From Halomonas sp. 54_146 (GTDB lineage Bacteria; Pseudomonadota; Gammaproteobacteria; Pseudomonadales; Halomonadaceae), in assembly GCF_001507855.1 (NCBI RefSeq), contig NZ_LGEN01000012.1:1-64000 (forward strand): a stretch of DNA of 64,000 bases. The letters run 5' to 3'. Position 1 is the first letter of the stretch; each line of letters starts with the position of its first letter. Position numbers and translations under genes: made by a program. The notes under the pieces are model-generated. The model searched no databases and was not told the DNA's origin. It saw only the letters and a program-made list of their open reading frames with translations. Positions 46,312 to 55,470 of the stretch are shown here, piece after piece.

Positions 46312-47799
46312 TCATCTTTTCGGGGGCTGGTTGATGCCACCGCCCAGCGCCGCGTACAGCCCGATTTGGCTTGACAAGGCCGCCCTGCGTACCTGCACCA
46401 GTTGCTGCTCGACGGCAAGCAGGTCGCGCTCGGCGTCCAGTACCTCCAGGTGCGCCGCCGAGCCAGCATCGAACAGCATCCGCGCCAGTTTCAAACGCTC
46501 GCTCTGCTCGGCGTGGGCCTGGCGCGCCACGACGAGCTGCTCGGTGAGCTTCTGCCTTGCGGCCAGGGCATCGGAAACGTCGCGAAATGCTGCCTGGATC
46601 GCGCGTTCGTATTCGGCAATGGCAATGTCACGCCGCACGACGCTAACGTCGAGATTGGCCTGTCGCATACCGGCATCGAAGATCGGTAGTTCGATCGTCG
46701 GCTGGAACAACCATGCCCGGGTGCCCGACGAAAACAGGTCGCTCAGGCTGGTGCTGACCGAGCCGGCGCCGCCAGTCAGTGCGATGCGTGGGAAGAACGC
46801 GGCGCGCGCCGCACCGATGTTGGCCTGGCGCGCCCGCAGCGCATGCTCGGCGGCCAGGATGTCCGGGCGGTTGACCAAGAGGTCCGATGGCAGCCCGGGC
46901 CTCAGTTCGGGCATGACCAGGGCTTCATCCATCGGGGCTGATGACGGCGGCAATTGGGGTTCGCTGCCGAGCAGTAGCGCCAGGGCATTGCGCTGCTGTT
47001 CGCGCGCAAGCTCCAGTTGCACCTGCAGGGCTTTGCCCTGGCTGAGCAGGGTGCGCACTTGGGTCAGTTCCAGCCGCGAGCCATGGCCCAGCTCCAAGCG
47101 CTTCTGGAAGATTTGCGCCAGCTCTTGCTGGTTTTCAACCGTGCGCCTTGCCAGCGAAATGCGCTCGTCGAGTTCGCGCAGGCCCAGGTAGGCATCAGCG
47201 ACCTGGGCGACCAGCGCCAATTCCACGGCGCGCTGGCCCTGCTCGGTGGCCAGCCATTGCTCCAATGCGGCGGTCTTCATGCTGCGTACGCGGCCCCACA
47301 GGTCCAGCTCCCAACTGCTGATGCCCACGGAGGCTACGTTGACCTCCAGGACCGAGCGGCCCGCCAGCGGCTGTAGCCCATCGGGCAGGCCGGCGCGGAT
47401 TTGCTGCGCCCCCACGCCGACCATTGGCGCCTGCTGCGCACGCTGGATGCGAAAGGCGGCACGCGCTTCCTCGGTGCGCAGCACCGCCACGCGCAGATCG
47501 CGGTTGTTTTCCAGCGCGGTCTCGATCAGCGCCTGCAAGGCCGGGTCGGTGAAGTACTCGCGCCACGCCAGGTCAGCCGCGGCCGCAACGCCCGGCGTGT
47601 CGGGCTGCGTCCGCCAGTTCGATGCGACGGGGAGCGCTATGGGATCGAGCGCGGGTGCCAGTGAGGCGCAACCGCTCAGCATCGCCAGCACCGCCACCGC
47701 CAGCGTGCCGACGAGCCGATGGCGGGCCGATGGGCCGGTCTCATGGCCTGGGCGGGCCTGGCGACTGCGAGGGGATGTACCGCGGTCATTCTCATGCAT
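46312..47799 (-). CDS. outer-membrane efflux channel (OprM/NodT family)
   Basis: The protein has 495 residues from ATG 47799 (AGGAG, 6 nt spacing), which overlaps the pump gene by 8 nt. An Arg-rich leader precedes a lipobox, LSGC, near residue 43. Then come two OEP repeats (SWELDLWGRVRSMKTAALEQ and VNRPDILAAEHALRARQANI are typical NodT/OprM stretches). It forms the exit duct of the tripartite pump. Confidence 0.9.
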   Translation of the reverse strand: MHENDRGTSPRSRQARPGHETGPSARHRLVGTLAVAVLAMLSGCASLAPALDPIALPVASNWRTQPDTPGVAAAADLAWREYFTDPALQALIETALENNRDLRVAVLRTEEARAAFRIQRAQQAPMVGVGAQQIRAGLPDGLQPLAGRSVLEVNVASVGISSWELDLWGRVRSMKTAALEQWLATEQGQRAVELALVAQVADAYLGLRELDERISLARRTVENQQELAQIFQKRLELGHGSRLELTQVRTLLSQGKALQVQLELAREQQRNALALLLGSEPQLPPSSAPMDEALVMPELRPGLPSDLLVNRPDILAAEHALRARQANIGAARAAFFPRIALTGGAGSVSTSLSDLFSSGTRAWLFQPTIELPIFDAGMRQANLDVSVVRRDIAIAEYERAIQAAFRDVSDALAARQKLTEQLVVARQAHAEQSERLKLARMLFDAGSAAHLEVLDAERDLLAVEQQLVQVRRAALSSQIGLYAALGGGINQPPKR

Positions 47800-50700
47800 G
47801 GTCTGCTCCTGTGGCCGCCGGGGTTGCATGGCGCTTCGCATGCAGCTCGTAGAGCAGCGGTACGACGAACACGGTCAGCGCAGTCGAGACCAGCGTGCCG
47901 AAGATCAGCGAGACGGCTAAGCCCCCGAAGACCGGGTCGGTCACCATGACGGCCGAGCCGAAGATGATCGTCAGCATCGTCAGCAGGATCGGCCGCAGAC
48001 GCACCGCGCCGGCCTCGCGTACGGCATCCTCCAGCGGCATGCCGTGCCTGATGTTGTCCTGGATGAAGTCGATGATCAGCAGCGAGTTGCGGATCACCAC
48101 GCCCGCCAGGGCGATGATGCCGACCATGGATGTCGCGGAGAAATCCACGCCGACCAGCCAGTGCCCCGGAAAAATGCCGATGATGCCCAGCGGCACGGCT
48201 GACATGGCCACCAGCGGAATGATGAACGAGCGGTAATAAGCGACCAGCGCGAAATAAATGATGAGCAGCGCGCCGCTGAGCGAGATCGTGAGATCCCGGT
48301 ATACGTCCAGCGTCATGCGCATCTCGCCGCCCCACAGCAACTGGTAGCCGTCGATGGTGTCGGGCACGTCCTCCTTGAAGCGCAGGTTGCCGGTGCGCAG
48401 CGGACGTCCGTCCGGCGCGGTGATGCCGTGCAAGCGCCGCTGCAGGTCGAGCACGGCGTACAGCGGCACCGAGTCCGACAGTTCCGCGCCGACGAAGGTG
48501 ACCTTCTCGTTGTCGCGGTGCAGGATGGGGCGATCGACCGATGCGGGGACCACTTTGACCAACTCCACCAGCGGCACGGGCTGGCCGGCGGCGTTGTCCA
48601 CGAATACCCGGTCGAGCCGGGCGGGATCGACCTCGAAGCGGCGCGGCACGAAGGCCCTGACTGGCACCGGCAGTTTCTCGTCCGGCAGGTGGGCGCGGCC
48701 GAGGATGGTGCCGCCGTAGACCAGCGCCAGCGCCTCGGCAATCTGCGCAGTCGAGACGCCGGAGAGCGCGGCCTTGTCCTTGTCCGGCACGATGCGGTGC
48801 TCCGGCACGTCTTCCGGCTCGGTATCGGTGATATCGACGATGTCGTAGGTCTGTGCGAAGGCCCCGCGTACCTGGGCCGACAGTGCGCGCAGACCCTCGG
48901 CGTCCGGGCCATAGATTTCCGCCAAAACAGTCGAGCGCAGCGGCGGACCCGGCGGCTGCTCGACCAGCGCCACCTCGGCACCGGGCCAGGCAGCGCGAAT
49001 GGTCTCCACTTTGGGACGCAATTCGCGCACGATGTCGATGGAGCTTTCCTTGCGGTGACGCTTGTCGATGAGGTTGACGCGGATTTCCGCGATGTGGCTG
49101 CCGGCACGCGCGGCCGTGCCCTTGAACAGGCCGTTGAAGTCGGCCACACCTGCCTGGCCGACCCAAGTCTGGTAGTTGAGCACCTGCGATTCCTGCGCCA
49201 GCACTGCGGTGACCTGGCGCACCAGGCGATCGGTGTCTTCCACCGGCGTGGTTTCCGGCATCGAAACCACCACGTTGAAGGTGTTCTGGTCGTCCTTGGG
49301 CAGAAAGCCGATCGGCACGCCCAGCGCGGACACGGCCCCGCCCACGCCCGCCGGACGGACGAACTGCCAGGCGCCTTGCATCAGCGAGACCGTCATCAGC
49401 AGCAGCACCGCCAGAGCGAAGCCGATGCGCACGTTTCTGTATTGCTGTAAGGGGCTGAACAGGCGCAGGTAGAGGCGCTCGATCCGCCCCGGTGCGCCAT
49501 GACCATGGGACTGTTGCCCGTGCGCTGATTCTTCCTGCCGGATGTCGTGGCGATGAAGCCAGCGATTGGATGCCCACGGTACGACGATGTAGGCCACCAC
49601 GATGGAGGCGGCCATGGCAACTGGCACGGTGACCGCCACCGGGAAAAAATACTGGCGCGGCATGCCGGTCAAGGCCAGCAGCAAGGTAATGAAAACCAGC
49701 ATCACCGCGAAGGTGGCCAGGTTGGTGGCGTTGCCGATCTCGTTGGTCGCCAGCACGGTTTCCGCTTCCTTGTCTGCCTTCGGTTTGCGGCTGGCGTAGT
49801 GGCGGTGGATGTTCTCGATGACCACGATGGCGGCATCCACCAGCAGTCCTAGCGCCAGGATCAGGGCGAAAAGCGTGACGCGGTTGATAGTGACGCCGCC
49901 CAGCAGGTTGGCCGTCAGCGTGATACCCATGATCAACGGCACCGTGATCATCACGATCAACGCCTCGCGCCAGCCCAGGAAGAGGATCAGCACCAGGCCC
50001 ACGGTGACCAGGGCGATCGTCAGGTGTTCCAGCAGCAGGTTGACCGCGTCGTCGGCCTTCTGGCCGTCGTTGCGCGTCACCACGACCTGGATGTCCTGGG
50101 GCACGAAGGTGGCCTGCATGCGCTGCATGCGGTCGATCACTGCATTGGCGACCACCACGGCATTGGTGCCCTTCTTTTTGGCCACGGCGATGGTGACGGC
50201 GGGCAGGTCTGTGGCATCGGCCGTGCCAAAGCGTGGATCACCGAGACCGAAGGAGAGGCGGCTGGCCGTGGTTGGCTCCGACGGCGGGCCGTCGGTAACG
50301 GTGGCCACGTCGCGCACGTAAACCGGCCGCTTGTCGCGCACGGCGATGAGCTGGTTACGCACATCCTCGGCCGAGGTGTAGGCCGCATCCAGCTTGATGG
50401 CTTGTACCTGGCCGTCACGTACGGTGGGCGGCAGTGGCAACGTCAGGTTGCTGATTGGGAAGGCCGCTCGGGCTTGGCCCAGGGTCACGCCGTAAGCCTG
50501 TAGGCGATCGGGGTCCAGTTCGATGGTGATTTCGCGGTGCTGCCCGCCGCGCAGCGACACCACCGAGACGTTCTCGGTACTGCGCAGGCGCTCGGCCATG
50601 CGTTCGGCCATGCGGTTGAGCGCGTAGTCATCGTATTTCGACGAAGCCAGCGTGAAGGTGACGATCGGCACGTCGTCCGCGTCGACGCTTTGCACCAATG

Positions 50701-51100
50701 GCGTCGTGGCATCGGCAGGCAGCCAGGCGCGGCTGGCCATCACGCGGTCATAGAGCTTGACCAGTGACTGCTCCTTGGATTCGCCGACCTTGAATTGCAC
50801 CTGAACGATTCCCTGTGAGTTGCGGGAAGTGCTCTCGATGTGATCGACGCCGGGCAGTTCGCTCAGGATGCCTTCGAGGGGCGTGACCACCAGCGATTCG
50901 ACCTCACTGGCAGAGGCGCCCGGCAAGCCGACCATAACGGCGGCGGCGGGCACGATGATCTGCGGGTTCTCCTCGCGCGGGGTCTGCAGCACCGCCACGA
51001 CACCCATCAACGCCACGGCGATGATGAAGACCAGCGTGAGCTTGGAGGTGATGAAGTGCTTCGCGAGAAAACCCGCGAAGTTCAGGCGCCGCGACGTCAT
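47792..51100 (-). CDS. RND efflux pump inner-membrane transporter
   Basis: The 1102-residue protein has the full RND layout: about 12 membrane segments and two large periplasmic loops (about 45-345 and 600-905). In segment 4 the relay sequence is GLLVDAAIVVIEN (419-431): one Asp (D422) followed by Ala, as in metal-exporting CusA-type pumps, not the Asp-Asp of AcrB. Other parts are closer to hydrophobe/amphiphile pumps. A His-rich cytoplasmic loop (HRHDIRQE, HGQQSHGHG, about 516-535) precedes the middle. The substrate is uncertain. It overlaps the adaptor gene by 4 nt. Confidence 0.9.
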   Translation of the reverse strand: MTSRRLNFAGFLAKHFITSKLTLVFIIAVALMGVVAVLQTPREENPQIIVPAAAVMVGLPGASASEVESLVVTPLEGILSELPGVDHIESTSRNSQGIVQVQFKVGESKEQSLVKLYDRVMASRAWLPADATTPLVQSVDADDVPIVTFTLASSKYDDYALNRMAERMAERLRSTENVSVVSLRGGQHREITIELDPDRLQAYGVTLGQARAAFPISNLTLPLPPTVRDGQVQAIKLDAAYTSAEDVRNQLIAVRDKRPVYVRDVATVTDGPPSEPTTASRLSFGLGDPRFGTADATDLPAVTIAVAKKKGTNAVVVANAVIDRMQRMQATFVPQDIQVVVTRNDGQKADDAVNLLLEHLTIALVTVGLVLILFLGWREALIVMITVPLIMGITLTANLLGGVTINRVTLFALILALGLLVDAAIVVIENIHRHYASRKPKADKEAETVLATNEIGNATNLATFAVMLVFITLLLALTGMPRQYFFPVAVTVPVAMAASIVVAYIVVPWASNRWLHRHDIRQEESAHGQQSHGHGAPGRIERLYLRLFSPLQQYRNVRIGFALAVLLLMTVSLMQGAWQFVRPAGVGGAVSALGVPIGFLPKDDQNTFNVVVSMPETTPVEDTDRLVRQVTAVLAQESQVLNYQTWVGQAGVADFNGLFKGTAARAGSHIAEIRVNLIDKRHRKESSIDIVRELRPKVETIRAAWPGAEVALVEQPPGPPLRSTVLAEIYGPDAEGLRALSAQVRGAFAQTYDIVDITDTEPEDVPEHRIVPDKDKAALSGVSTAQIAEALALVYGGTILGRAHLPDEKLPVPVRAFVPRRFEVDPARLDRVFVDNAAGQPVPLVELVKVVPASVDRPILHRDNEKVTFVGAELSDSVPLYAVLDLQRRLHGITAPDGRPLRTGNLRFKEDVPDTIDGYQLLWGGEMRMTLDVYRDLTISLSGALLIIYFALVAYYRSFIIPLVAMSAVPLGIIGIFPGHWLVGVDFSATSMVGIIALAGVVIRNSLLIIDFIQDNIRHGMPLEDAVREAGAVRLRPILLTMLTIIFGSAVMVTDPVFGGLAVSLIFGTLVSTALTVFVVPLLYELHAKRHATPAATGADHA

Positions 51101-52257
51101 CGCGCGCCCCCGACGGCCTGGATCGGCATGCCGTCATGGACGGTGTCGGCGACGCTGGCGAGGATGGTTTCTCCGTCCGACAGGCCCGCGGTCACCTCCA
51201 CCACATCGCCCAGGCGCTGGCCTGTGCGCAGCCAGCGAAAACGCGCCACACCTTCCTGCAGCACGAACACGCCGTCCAAACCGCCGCGCCGCACGAGGGC
51301 CGTACGCGGCACCGTGACGGCCCGCTTCTCGTCCAGCAGGATTTCGAGACGGCCGAACATTCCCGGCAGCAGGCGCGCGTCCCGCGGCAGCACGATGTCC
51401 ACCTCGTAGCGGCGGGTCACGCCATCGCCCGATGGCACCACGCCCCGGACCCGTCCCTTGAAGCGCTCATCGCCCAGCGCGTCGATGCGCACGGGAATCA
51501 AGTCACCGGACTTGATTGCCGCCAGGCTGCGCTCAGGTACGAACGCCTTGAACAGCAAGACCTCACGCGACTCCACCGTCATCAGCGGCGCGCCGGGAGT
51601 GGCCATCTCACCGCTGCGCCGGGCCACCGAGACGACCACGCCATCCACCGGACTGGTGATGGCCACGTAGTTGCGCTGCGCTTGTGCCGCCGCCAGCGCC
51701 GATTGCGCTTGCTCCAGCGTCGCGCGGGTGGTTTCCTCCCGCACCCTGGACTTGCGCAGCGCGTCGGCCGAGATCGCGCCAGCCGGCACCAGTTGCGCAT
51801 TCTGGTTCACGTCGTACTGCGCATCCCGCCAAGCCTCCTGGGCGGCCTGCACGCCGGCGCGTGCCTGCGCGATAGCCGCGTCGATGTCAGAGGCGTCGAT
51901 GCGCAACAGCAGGTCGCCGCGCCTGACCGCCTGGCCCTCGCGAACATCGAGCTGGCGAATGAATCCGGTCACGCGCGAAGCTACGTCGATGCGTCCGTCA
52001 GAGACGACGCTGCCAGTCACATCGTTGGTAACAGGTAATCGTGCCTGCCGTACCACAGCGACTTCTGCAGCCACCGGCGTGGCCACGGATCTAGACGAGA
52101 TTGAGCCATCAGTGCAGGCAGCGAGCAGAAGTACACACATGGACAGCACGGCCACCGTGCACGCCTGCACGCTCCTGCCCGTGCTCAAAGTGCCAGTCTC
52201 CCGGACCGACGGCACGGGTCTATGGAGGTCGAGCGCATAGGTAGTCAAGCGATTCAT
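51097..52257 (-). CDS. RND pump periplasmic adaptor (MFP)
   Basis: The 386-residue lipoprotein has an unusually long leader; its lipobox, LLLAAC, has its Cys near residue 48. The adaptor order is lipoyl half (VTGFIRQLDVREGQAVRRGD), helical hairpin (about 130-195), second lipoyl half (ITSPVDGVVVSVARRSGE) and beta-barrel. It bridges the pump and the outer-membrane channel. It is the first gene of the operon, 40 nt downstream of a promoter whose -10 overlaps an operator-like palindrome. Confidence 0.9.
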   Translation of the reverse strand: MNRLTTYALDLHRPVPSVRETGTLSTGRSVQACTVAVLSMCVLLLAACTDGSISSRSVATPVAAEVAVVRQARLPVTNDVTGSVVSDGRIDVASRVTGFIRQLDVREGQAVRRGDLLLRIDASDIDAAIAQARAGVQAAQEAWRDAQYDVNQNAQLVPAGAISADALRKSRVREETTRATLEQAQSALAAAQAQRNYVAITSPVDGVVVSVARRSGEMATPGAPLMTVESREVLLFKAFVPERSLAAIKSGDLIPVRIDALGDERFKGRVRGVVPSGDGVTRRYEVDIVLPRDARLLPGMFGRLEILLDEKRAVTVPRTALVRRGGLDGVFVLQEGVARFRWLRTGQRLGDVVEVTAGLSDGETILASVADTVHDGMPIQAVGGAR

Positions 52258-52297
52258 GAGTGTCTCGAAGGTCTTGGTTATGTCAGATTCTAATAGA

Positions 52298-52339
52298 GTT
52301 CGTACGATCGAACTATATTTTATCGAATAATTTGGTCAA
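52298..52339 (-). promoter_or_regulatory. RND operon promoter with overlapping operator
   Basis: On the minus strand TTGACC (52339-52334), a 16 bp spacer and TATAGT (52317-52312) form a promoter. The palindrome GTTCGATCGTACGAAC (52313-52298) begins in the -10 element. Its half-sites ATAGTTC and TACGAAC match those at the TetR promoter but are 4 bp further apart. TetR binding is inferred. The rest of the 185 bp gap to traI shows nothing else. Confidence 0.7.
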
Positions 52340-52442
52340 GTGCGGAACGAGCGGATGACCTCCGTGCTCGCTCGATGTTTTCTTGATCGGAAGGTGTGCA
52401 AGCCCTCCGTATCGTGTTGCTAGCTGCGTTTTGTTTACCGCC

Positions 52443-54422
52443 TCAACTGATAGCAGGCCCGCGTGCGCGCCCAATCTCCCAAGACACCCCGCCACCGCGC
52501 ACTGTGGCCGCGAGCTGCTGACCCAGCCGCTGTTCGATCACTGGCTTCCACGGCACCAAGCTGAACCCCATGCCGTCATCGAGCATCGCGTAGCGCCCGC
52601 TGGCGAGCATGATGCTGCGCCGGTAGATACCGGCCACGCGCTGGCCGTCGGCCACCGGACGGTGCTCCAAGCCGGATTCGGCGGCAATGTCCTTGGCGGC
52701 CTGCGCCAGTTCCCGATTGCGCAACGTGCCCAGCAGGTTCCGGGCGAGGATCACGCGCTGCCCGCGCCGCTCGGCCAGCCCTTGTTCGGTCAGGAAGTCG
52801 GCGCGCTGCTGCATGGCCTGCTTGGCCTCGCCGCCAAAGCCCAGGTCGCCCAGGCCCGAGCCGCCAATCAACTGCTGGTCGAGCCAAGTAGCCCCGATCA
52901 CGCGGGCCTGCCGCTCGATGGGCAGGTGCGATTTCAGTTCCACGGCCACGCCGCCCAGGCGCTGCGCGTCGTAGCGGCGGCCCTGCTCGGGCAGGTCGCC
53001 CGGCACCTTCCATAGCCCTTCGGCCACGCGCTCCACGATGCCGGCCCGGCGCAGGGCTTCCAGTCGGCGGACGTGGGCCGCGACGACTTCCTGCGGATCG
53101 CGGCCGGGCACAGCCTGACCCCGCGCCACGGCAAGGTGATGGTCGGTGCGGTACAGGCCACCGCTCGCCAGCGCGGCGATGTTGCGGTCGGCTGCCCGCA
53201 CGTCGGCAGATCCCTTCACCTCCACCACGGCGCCGGCCGGGTAGTTCGCCAACTCGTCGCGGGCGTTGAGCGCGACGTAGTGGGCCTTGCCGTCCACGCC
53301 GTCGATGACCAGATAGCCCCGGTCGCGCAGCTCGTCGGCCAGCCCCTTCGCGGCCACCCGGCCGAGAATGGTTCGGCCATCGTCCCCAGGCTCGAACACC
53401 GCCAGCTCGCGCGGCTCGCCGCGCATGGCCCGCTGCATGGTGCGGATGATGTCGCCACGCTCGCCCAGGGCGCGCAGGGTCTCTTCCGCGTCGGCATAGA
53501 CGGCCCAGGTGCCGGGCTGTATTTCGTCGGCCAGGCCCAGGCGCTGCAAGCGTTGCAGGCGGCCGATTAGCAGCAGGCGCTGGCGTTGCAGCCGCGGTTC
53601 GTTGAAGCGTTCGATCTGCACTCGGCCGTCCTCGCCGACCTCGCGTTGCAGGGTGCGATCCAGGCTCGTCCACCGCTCCTGCTCCACCTCGCGCTGCAAG
53701 GTCTGCTGGATCTCCAGTTCGGTGCGCGGCCCCAGCCATTCGGTCGCCAGTTCGGCGGCGCGATGGCGAAAGCCTTGCGCGATGTAGTCGCCCGAGATGA
53801 TGAGGTCTTTGCCAGTGTCGTCACGCCCGCGCACGATCAGGTGAGTGTGCGGGTTGTCGGTGTTCCAGTGATCTACCGCCGCCCAATCCAGCCGCGTGCC
53901 CAGGTCGGCTTCCATGCGATTCATCAGGTGCCGGGTGTAGGTGCGCAGGTCGTCCAGCTCGGCGCCGTCCTCCGGGGAAACGATGAAGCGGAAATGGTGC
54001 CGGTCGTCGGCGGCCCGCTCCTTGAAGGCGTCGAGGTCGGCTTCGTCGGTTTGCGGCCCGTAGGCTCGGCCCGGCTCGCCATCGCGGCCCGCGCCATCGC
54101 GCTCGATGTAGCGCAGGTGCTTGGCGAGCGATTGCGGGCTGGCATTGCGCTGATTGACCAGCAGCGTCTTGATGGTTACACGCCGCGACAAGGGCGTGAG
54201 CTTCGCGCCCGCGAAGCGCGCCGCCGTATGGCCGCGCCCCAAGCGCGAACCGGGGCGCTGGCCGGCGCGTGCGCCGCTGCCACCGGCTGCGGAATTGCGC
54301 ATAGAGGACTTGCCGCCGCTGGCCTTGCCCGCCTGCTTGAGCACCTTGGAAACGAAGCCCTGGCCCCGGTTCTTCGGGGCACTGGGGCGCACGCGGAAAT
54401 CGTCGTCGCGGCGGTCGCTCAT
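52443..54422 (-). CDS. traI: TraI/VirD2-type relaxase (DUF3363)
   Basis: The protein has 659 residues from ATG 54422 (GGAG, 7 nt spacing). The N-terminal relaxase part contains RYIERDGAG, HHFRFIVSPEDGAEL and the metal-binding NPHTHLIVRG motif; the C-terminal two-thirds match the DUF3363 region of Tn4371-type relaxases. It nicks oriT and leads the DNA strand into the recipient. The envelope cargo (38.8-52.3 kb) lies downstream of it, at a place known to vary among these ICEs. Confidence 0.9.
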   Translation of the reverse strand: MSDRRDDDFRVRPSAPKNRGQGFVSKVLKQAGKASGGKSSMRNSAAGGSGARAGQRPGSRLGRGHTAARFAGAKLTPLSRRVTIKTLLVNQRNASPQSLAKHLRYIERDGAGRDGEPGRAYGPQTDEADLDAFKERAADDRHHFRFIVSPEDGAELDDLRTYTRHLMNRMEADLGTRLDWAAVDHWNTDNPHTHLIVRGRDDTGKDLIISGDYIAQGFRHRAAELATEWLGPRTELEIQQTLQREVEQERWTSLDRTLQREVGEDGRVQIERFNEPRLQRQRLLLIGRLQRLQRLGLADEIQPGTWAVYADAEETLRALGERGDIIRTMQRAMRGEPRELAVFEPGDDGRTILGRVAAKGLADELRDRGYLVIDGVDGKAHYVALNARDELANYPAGAVVEVKGSADVRAADRNIAALASGGLYRTDHHLAVARGQAVPGRDPQEVVAAHVRRLEALRRAGIVERVAEGLWKVPGDLPEQGRRYDAQRLGGVAVELKSHLPIERQARVIGATWLDQQLIGGSGLGDLGFGGEAKQAMQQRADFLTEQGLAERRGQRVILARNLLGTLRNRELAQAAKDIAAESGLEHRPVADGQRVAGIYRRSIMLASGRYAMLDDGMGFSLVPWKPVIEQRLGQQLAATVRGGGVSWEIGRARGPAIS

Positions 54423-54870
54423 GGCAGTCTCCAAGGAAAGCTATGGCGTGCCACGGCGTGCGAAGCACGCGGGCCGCCCTGTCTTGGCGCGGACTTCGCG
54501 CCACAAGCGGCACGGCGGCGAAGCCGCTGTGTGCCGCGCCACCCCCACGTGCAGACTGGCTTTCGACGCGGCCCTGTGCCGCGTCCTTTTGTCTTGCCTT
54601 CCGCCTTTGCCCTTCGCTGTCGCTCCGGGCGTCGGCGGCCCGGCGGCGCTGCGCTGCTTGCAACCCGCCCGCCGGCGAACGCGCCAATGGCTGCAGGCCG
54701 GGCGCGTTCGAGGCAAGACGCCTGCACGTTGGACGGCTGCGCCGGATGTTGCGCGAGGCGCGGCGCGGATGCGCCCGCGCTGCACGCGCGACGACACGGC
54801 GGCAGCCACCGGAACGACATGCCCGATGGCACGATGAGATGCACGGCAACGTGCAGCGAATCGGCGGCCA
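54423..54870. other. hairpin-rich gap upstream of traI, candidate oriT
   Basis: These 448 bp hold no convincing gene; the open frames are Arg-rich shadows. Near traI are three inverted repeats: GCGTGC-GAA-GCACGC (54456-54470), GGCGCG-GACTT-CGCGCC (54486-54502) and a nested one with outer arms GCGGCAC/GTGCCGC around GCGGC-GAA-GCCGC (54507-54537). Their position next to the relaxase gene fits an origin of transfer, but no nick-site consensus was recognised. Termination of the traF transcript is another explanation. Confidence 0.4.
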
Positions 54871-55470
54871 TCATGGGCGTGTTTCCAGCCAGACCGGATA
54901 CGCGACGCCGATCACGGCGGATGCGCTGACCGGCCCGAAATAGCGGCTGTCGAACGACGCTGGATTGGTCACGCTCAACAGGAACAGCTCGCCCGATTCG
55001 AGGCGGCGGCAAAGCTGCAAGGATGGCAGCGGCCGGCCCAGCCGGTCGGCAGGCAGCGCGGCGGCCGCAGGCACGCCGTCGATGCGTACCTGCCCGGCGA
55101 CGATGCAAACGTGTTGCGGCGCGACCGCGCCCACACGTTTGAGCAGCGGAACGCGGGTCGGCAGGTAGCCGCGCTGCGCAGCCAGCATGGCGGCCCTGTC
55201 GGGCAGCGGCACCAGCACGATGCTGTCCACGGACAACGGACGTGGCAGCGAGGCGGTGCGCGGGTCGAACGGTTCGATGCGATACCAGCCGACCGCCACG
55301 CTGTCGGACGGGTTGTAGGTCAGACGCGGCAGCGGCGACACGAAAGCCGCCCAGGCCAGCGCAGCGAGGCCGACGGCGGCGAAGCCCGCCAGCACGATGC
55401 GAACGCGCAGGCGCGAGCGAGGTTGCGGCGCGACTTCGTGCGTGCATGGGGTGTTGGATTGGGTCGTCAT
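54871..55470 (-). CDS. traF: TraF-type S26 signal peptidase
   Basis: The 199-residue membrane peptidase has one N-terminal membrane segment (about residues 25-45), the catalytic Ser in YNPSDSVAVGWYRI and the catalytic Lys in PLLKRVGAVAPQHVCI. In IncP-type and Tn4371-type systems TraF matures and cyclises the TrbC pilin. It overlaps the DUF2840 gene by 4 nt. Confidence 0.88.
   Translation of the reverse strand: MTTQSNTPCTHEVAPQPRSRLRVRIVLAGFAAVGLAALAWAAFVSPLPRLTYNPSDSVAVGWYRIEPFDPRTASLPRPLSVDSIVLVPLPDRAAMLAAQRGYLPTRVPLLKRVGAVAPQHVCIVAGQVRIDGVPAAAALPADRLGRPLPSLQLCRRLESGELFLLSVTNPASFDSRYFGPVSASAVIGVAYPVWLETRP

Noticed and set aside
47676-49577. A 633-codon frame on the minus strand overlapping the RND pump gene
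   Set aside because: It is an alternate-frame shadow, rich in Arg, Ala, Gly and His, inside a well-supported pump gene.
53586-54929. Long plus-strand frame across traI and the gap upstream
   Set aside because: It is antisense to the relaxase and gives an Arg-rich shadow with no family likeness.
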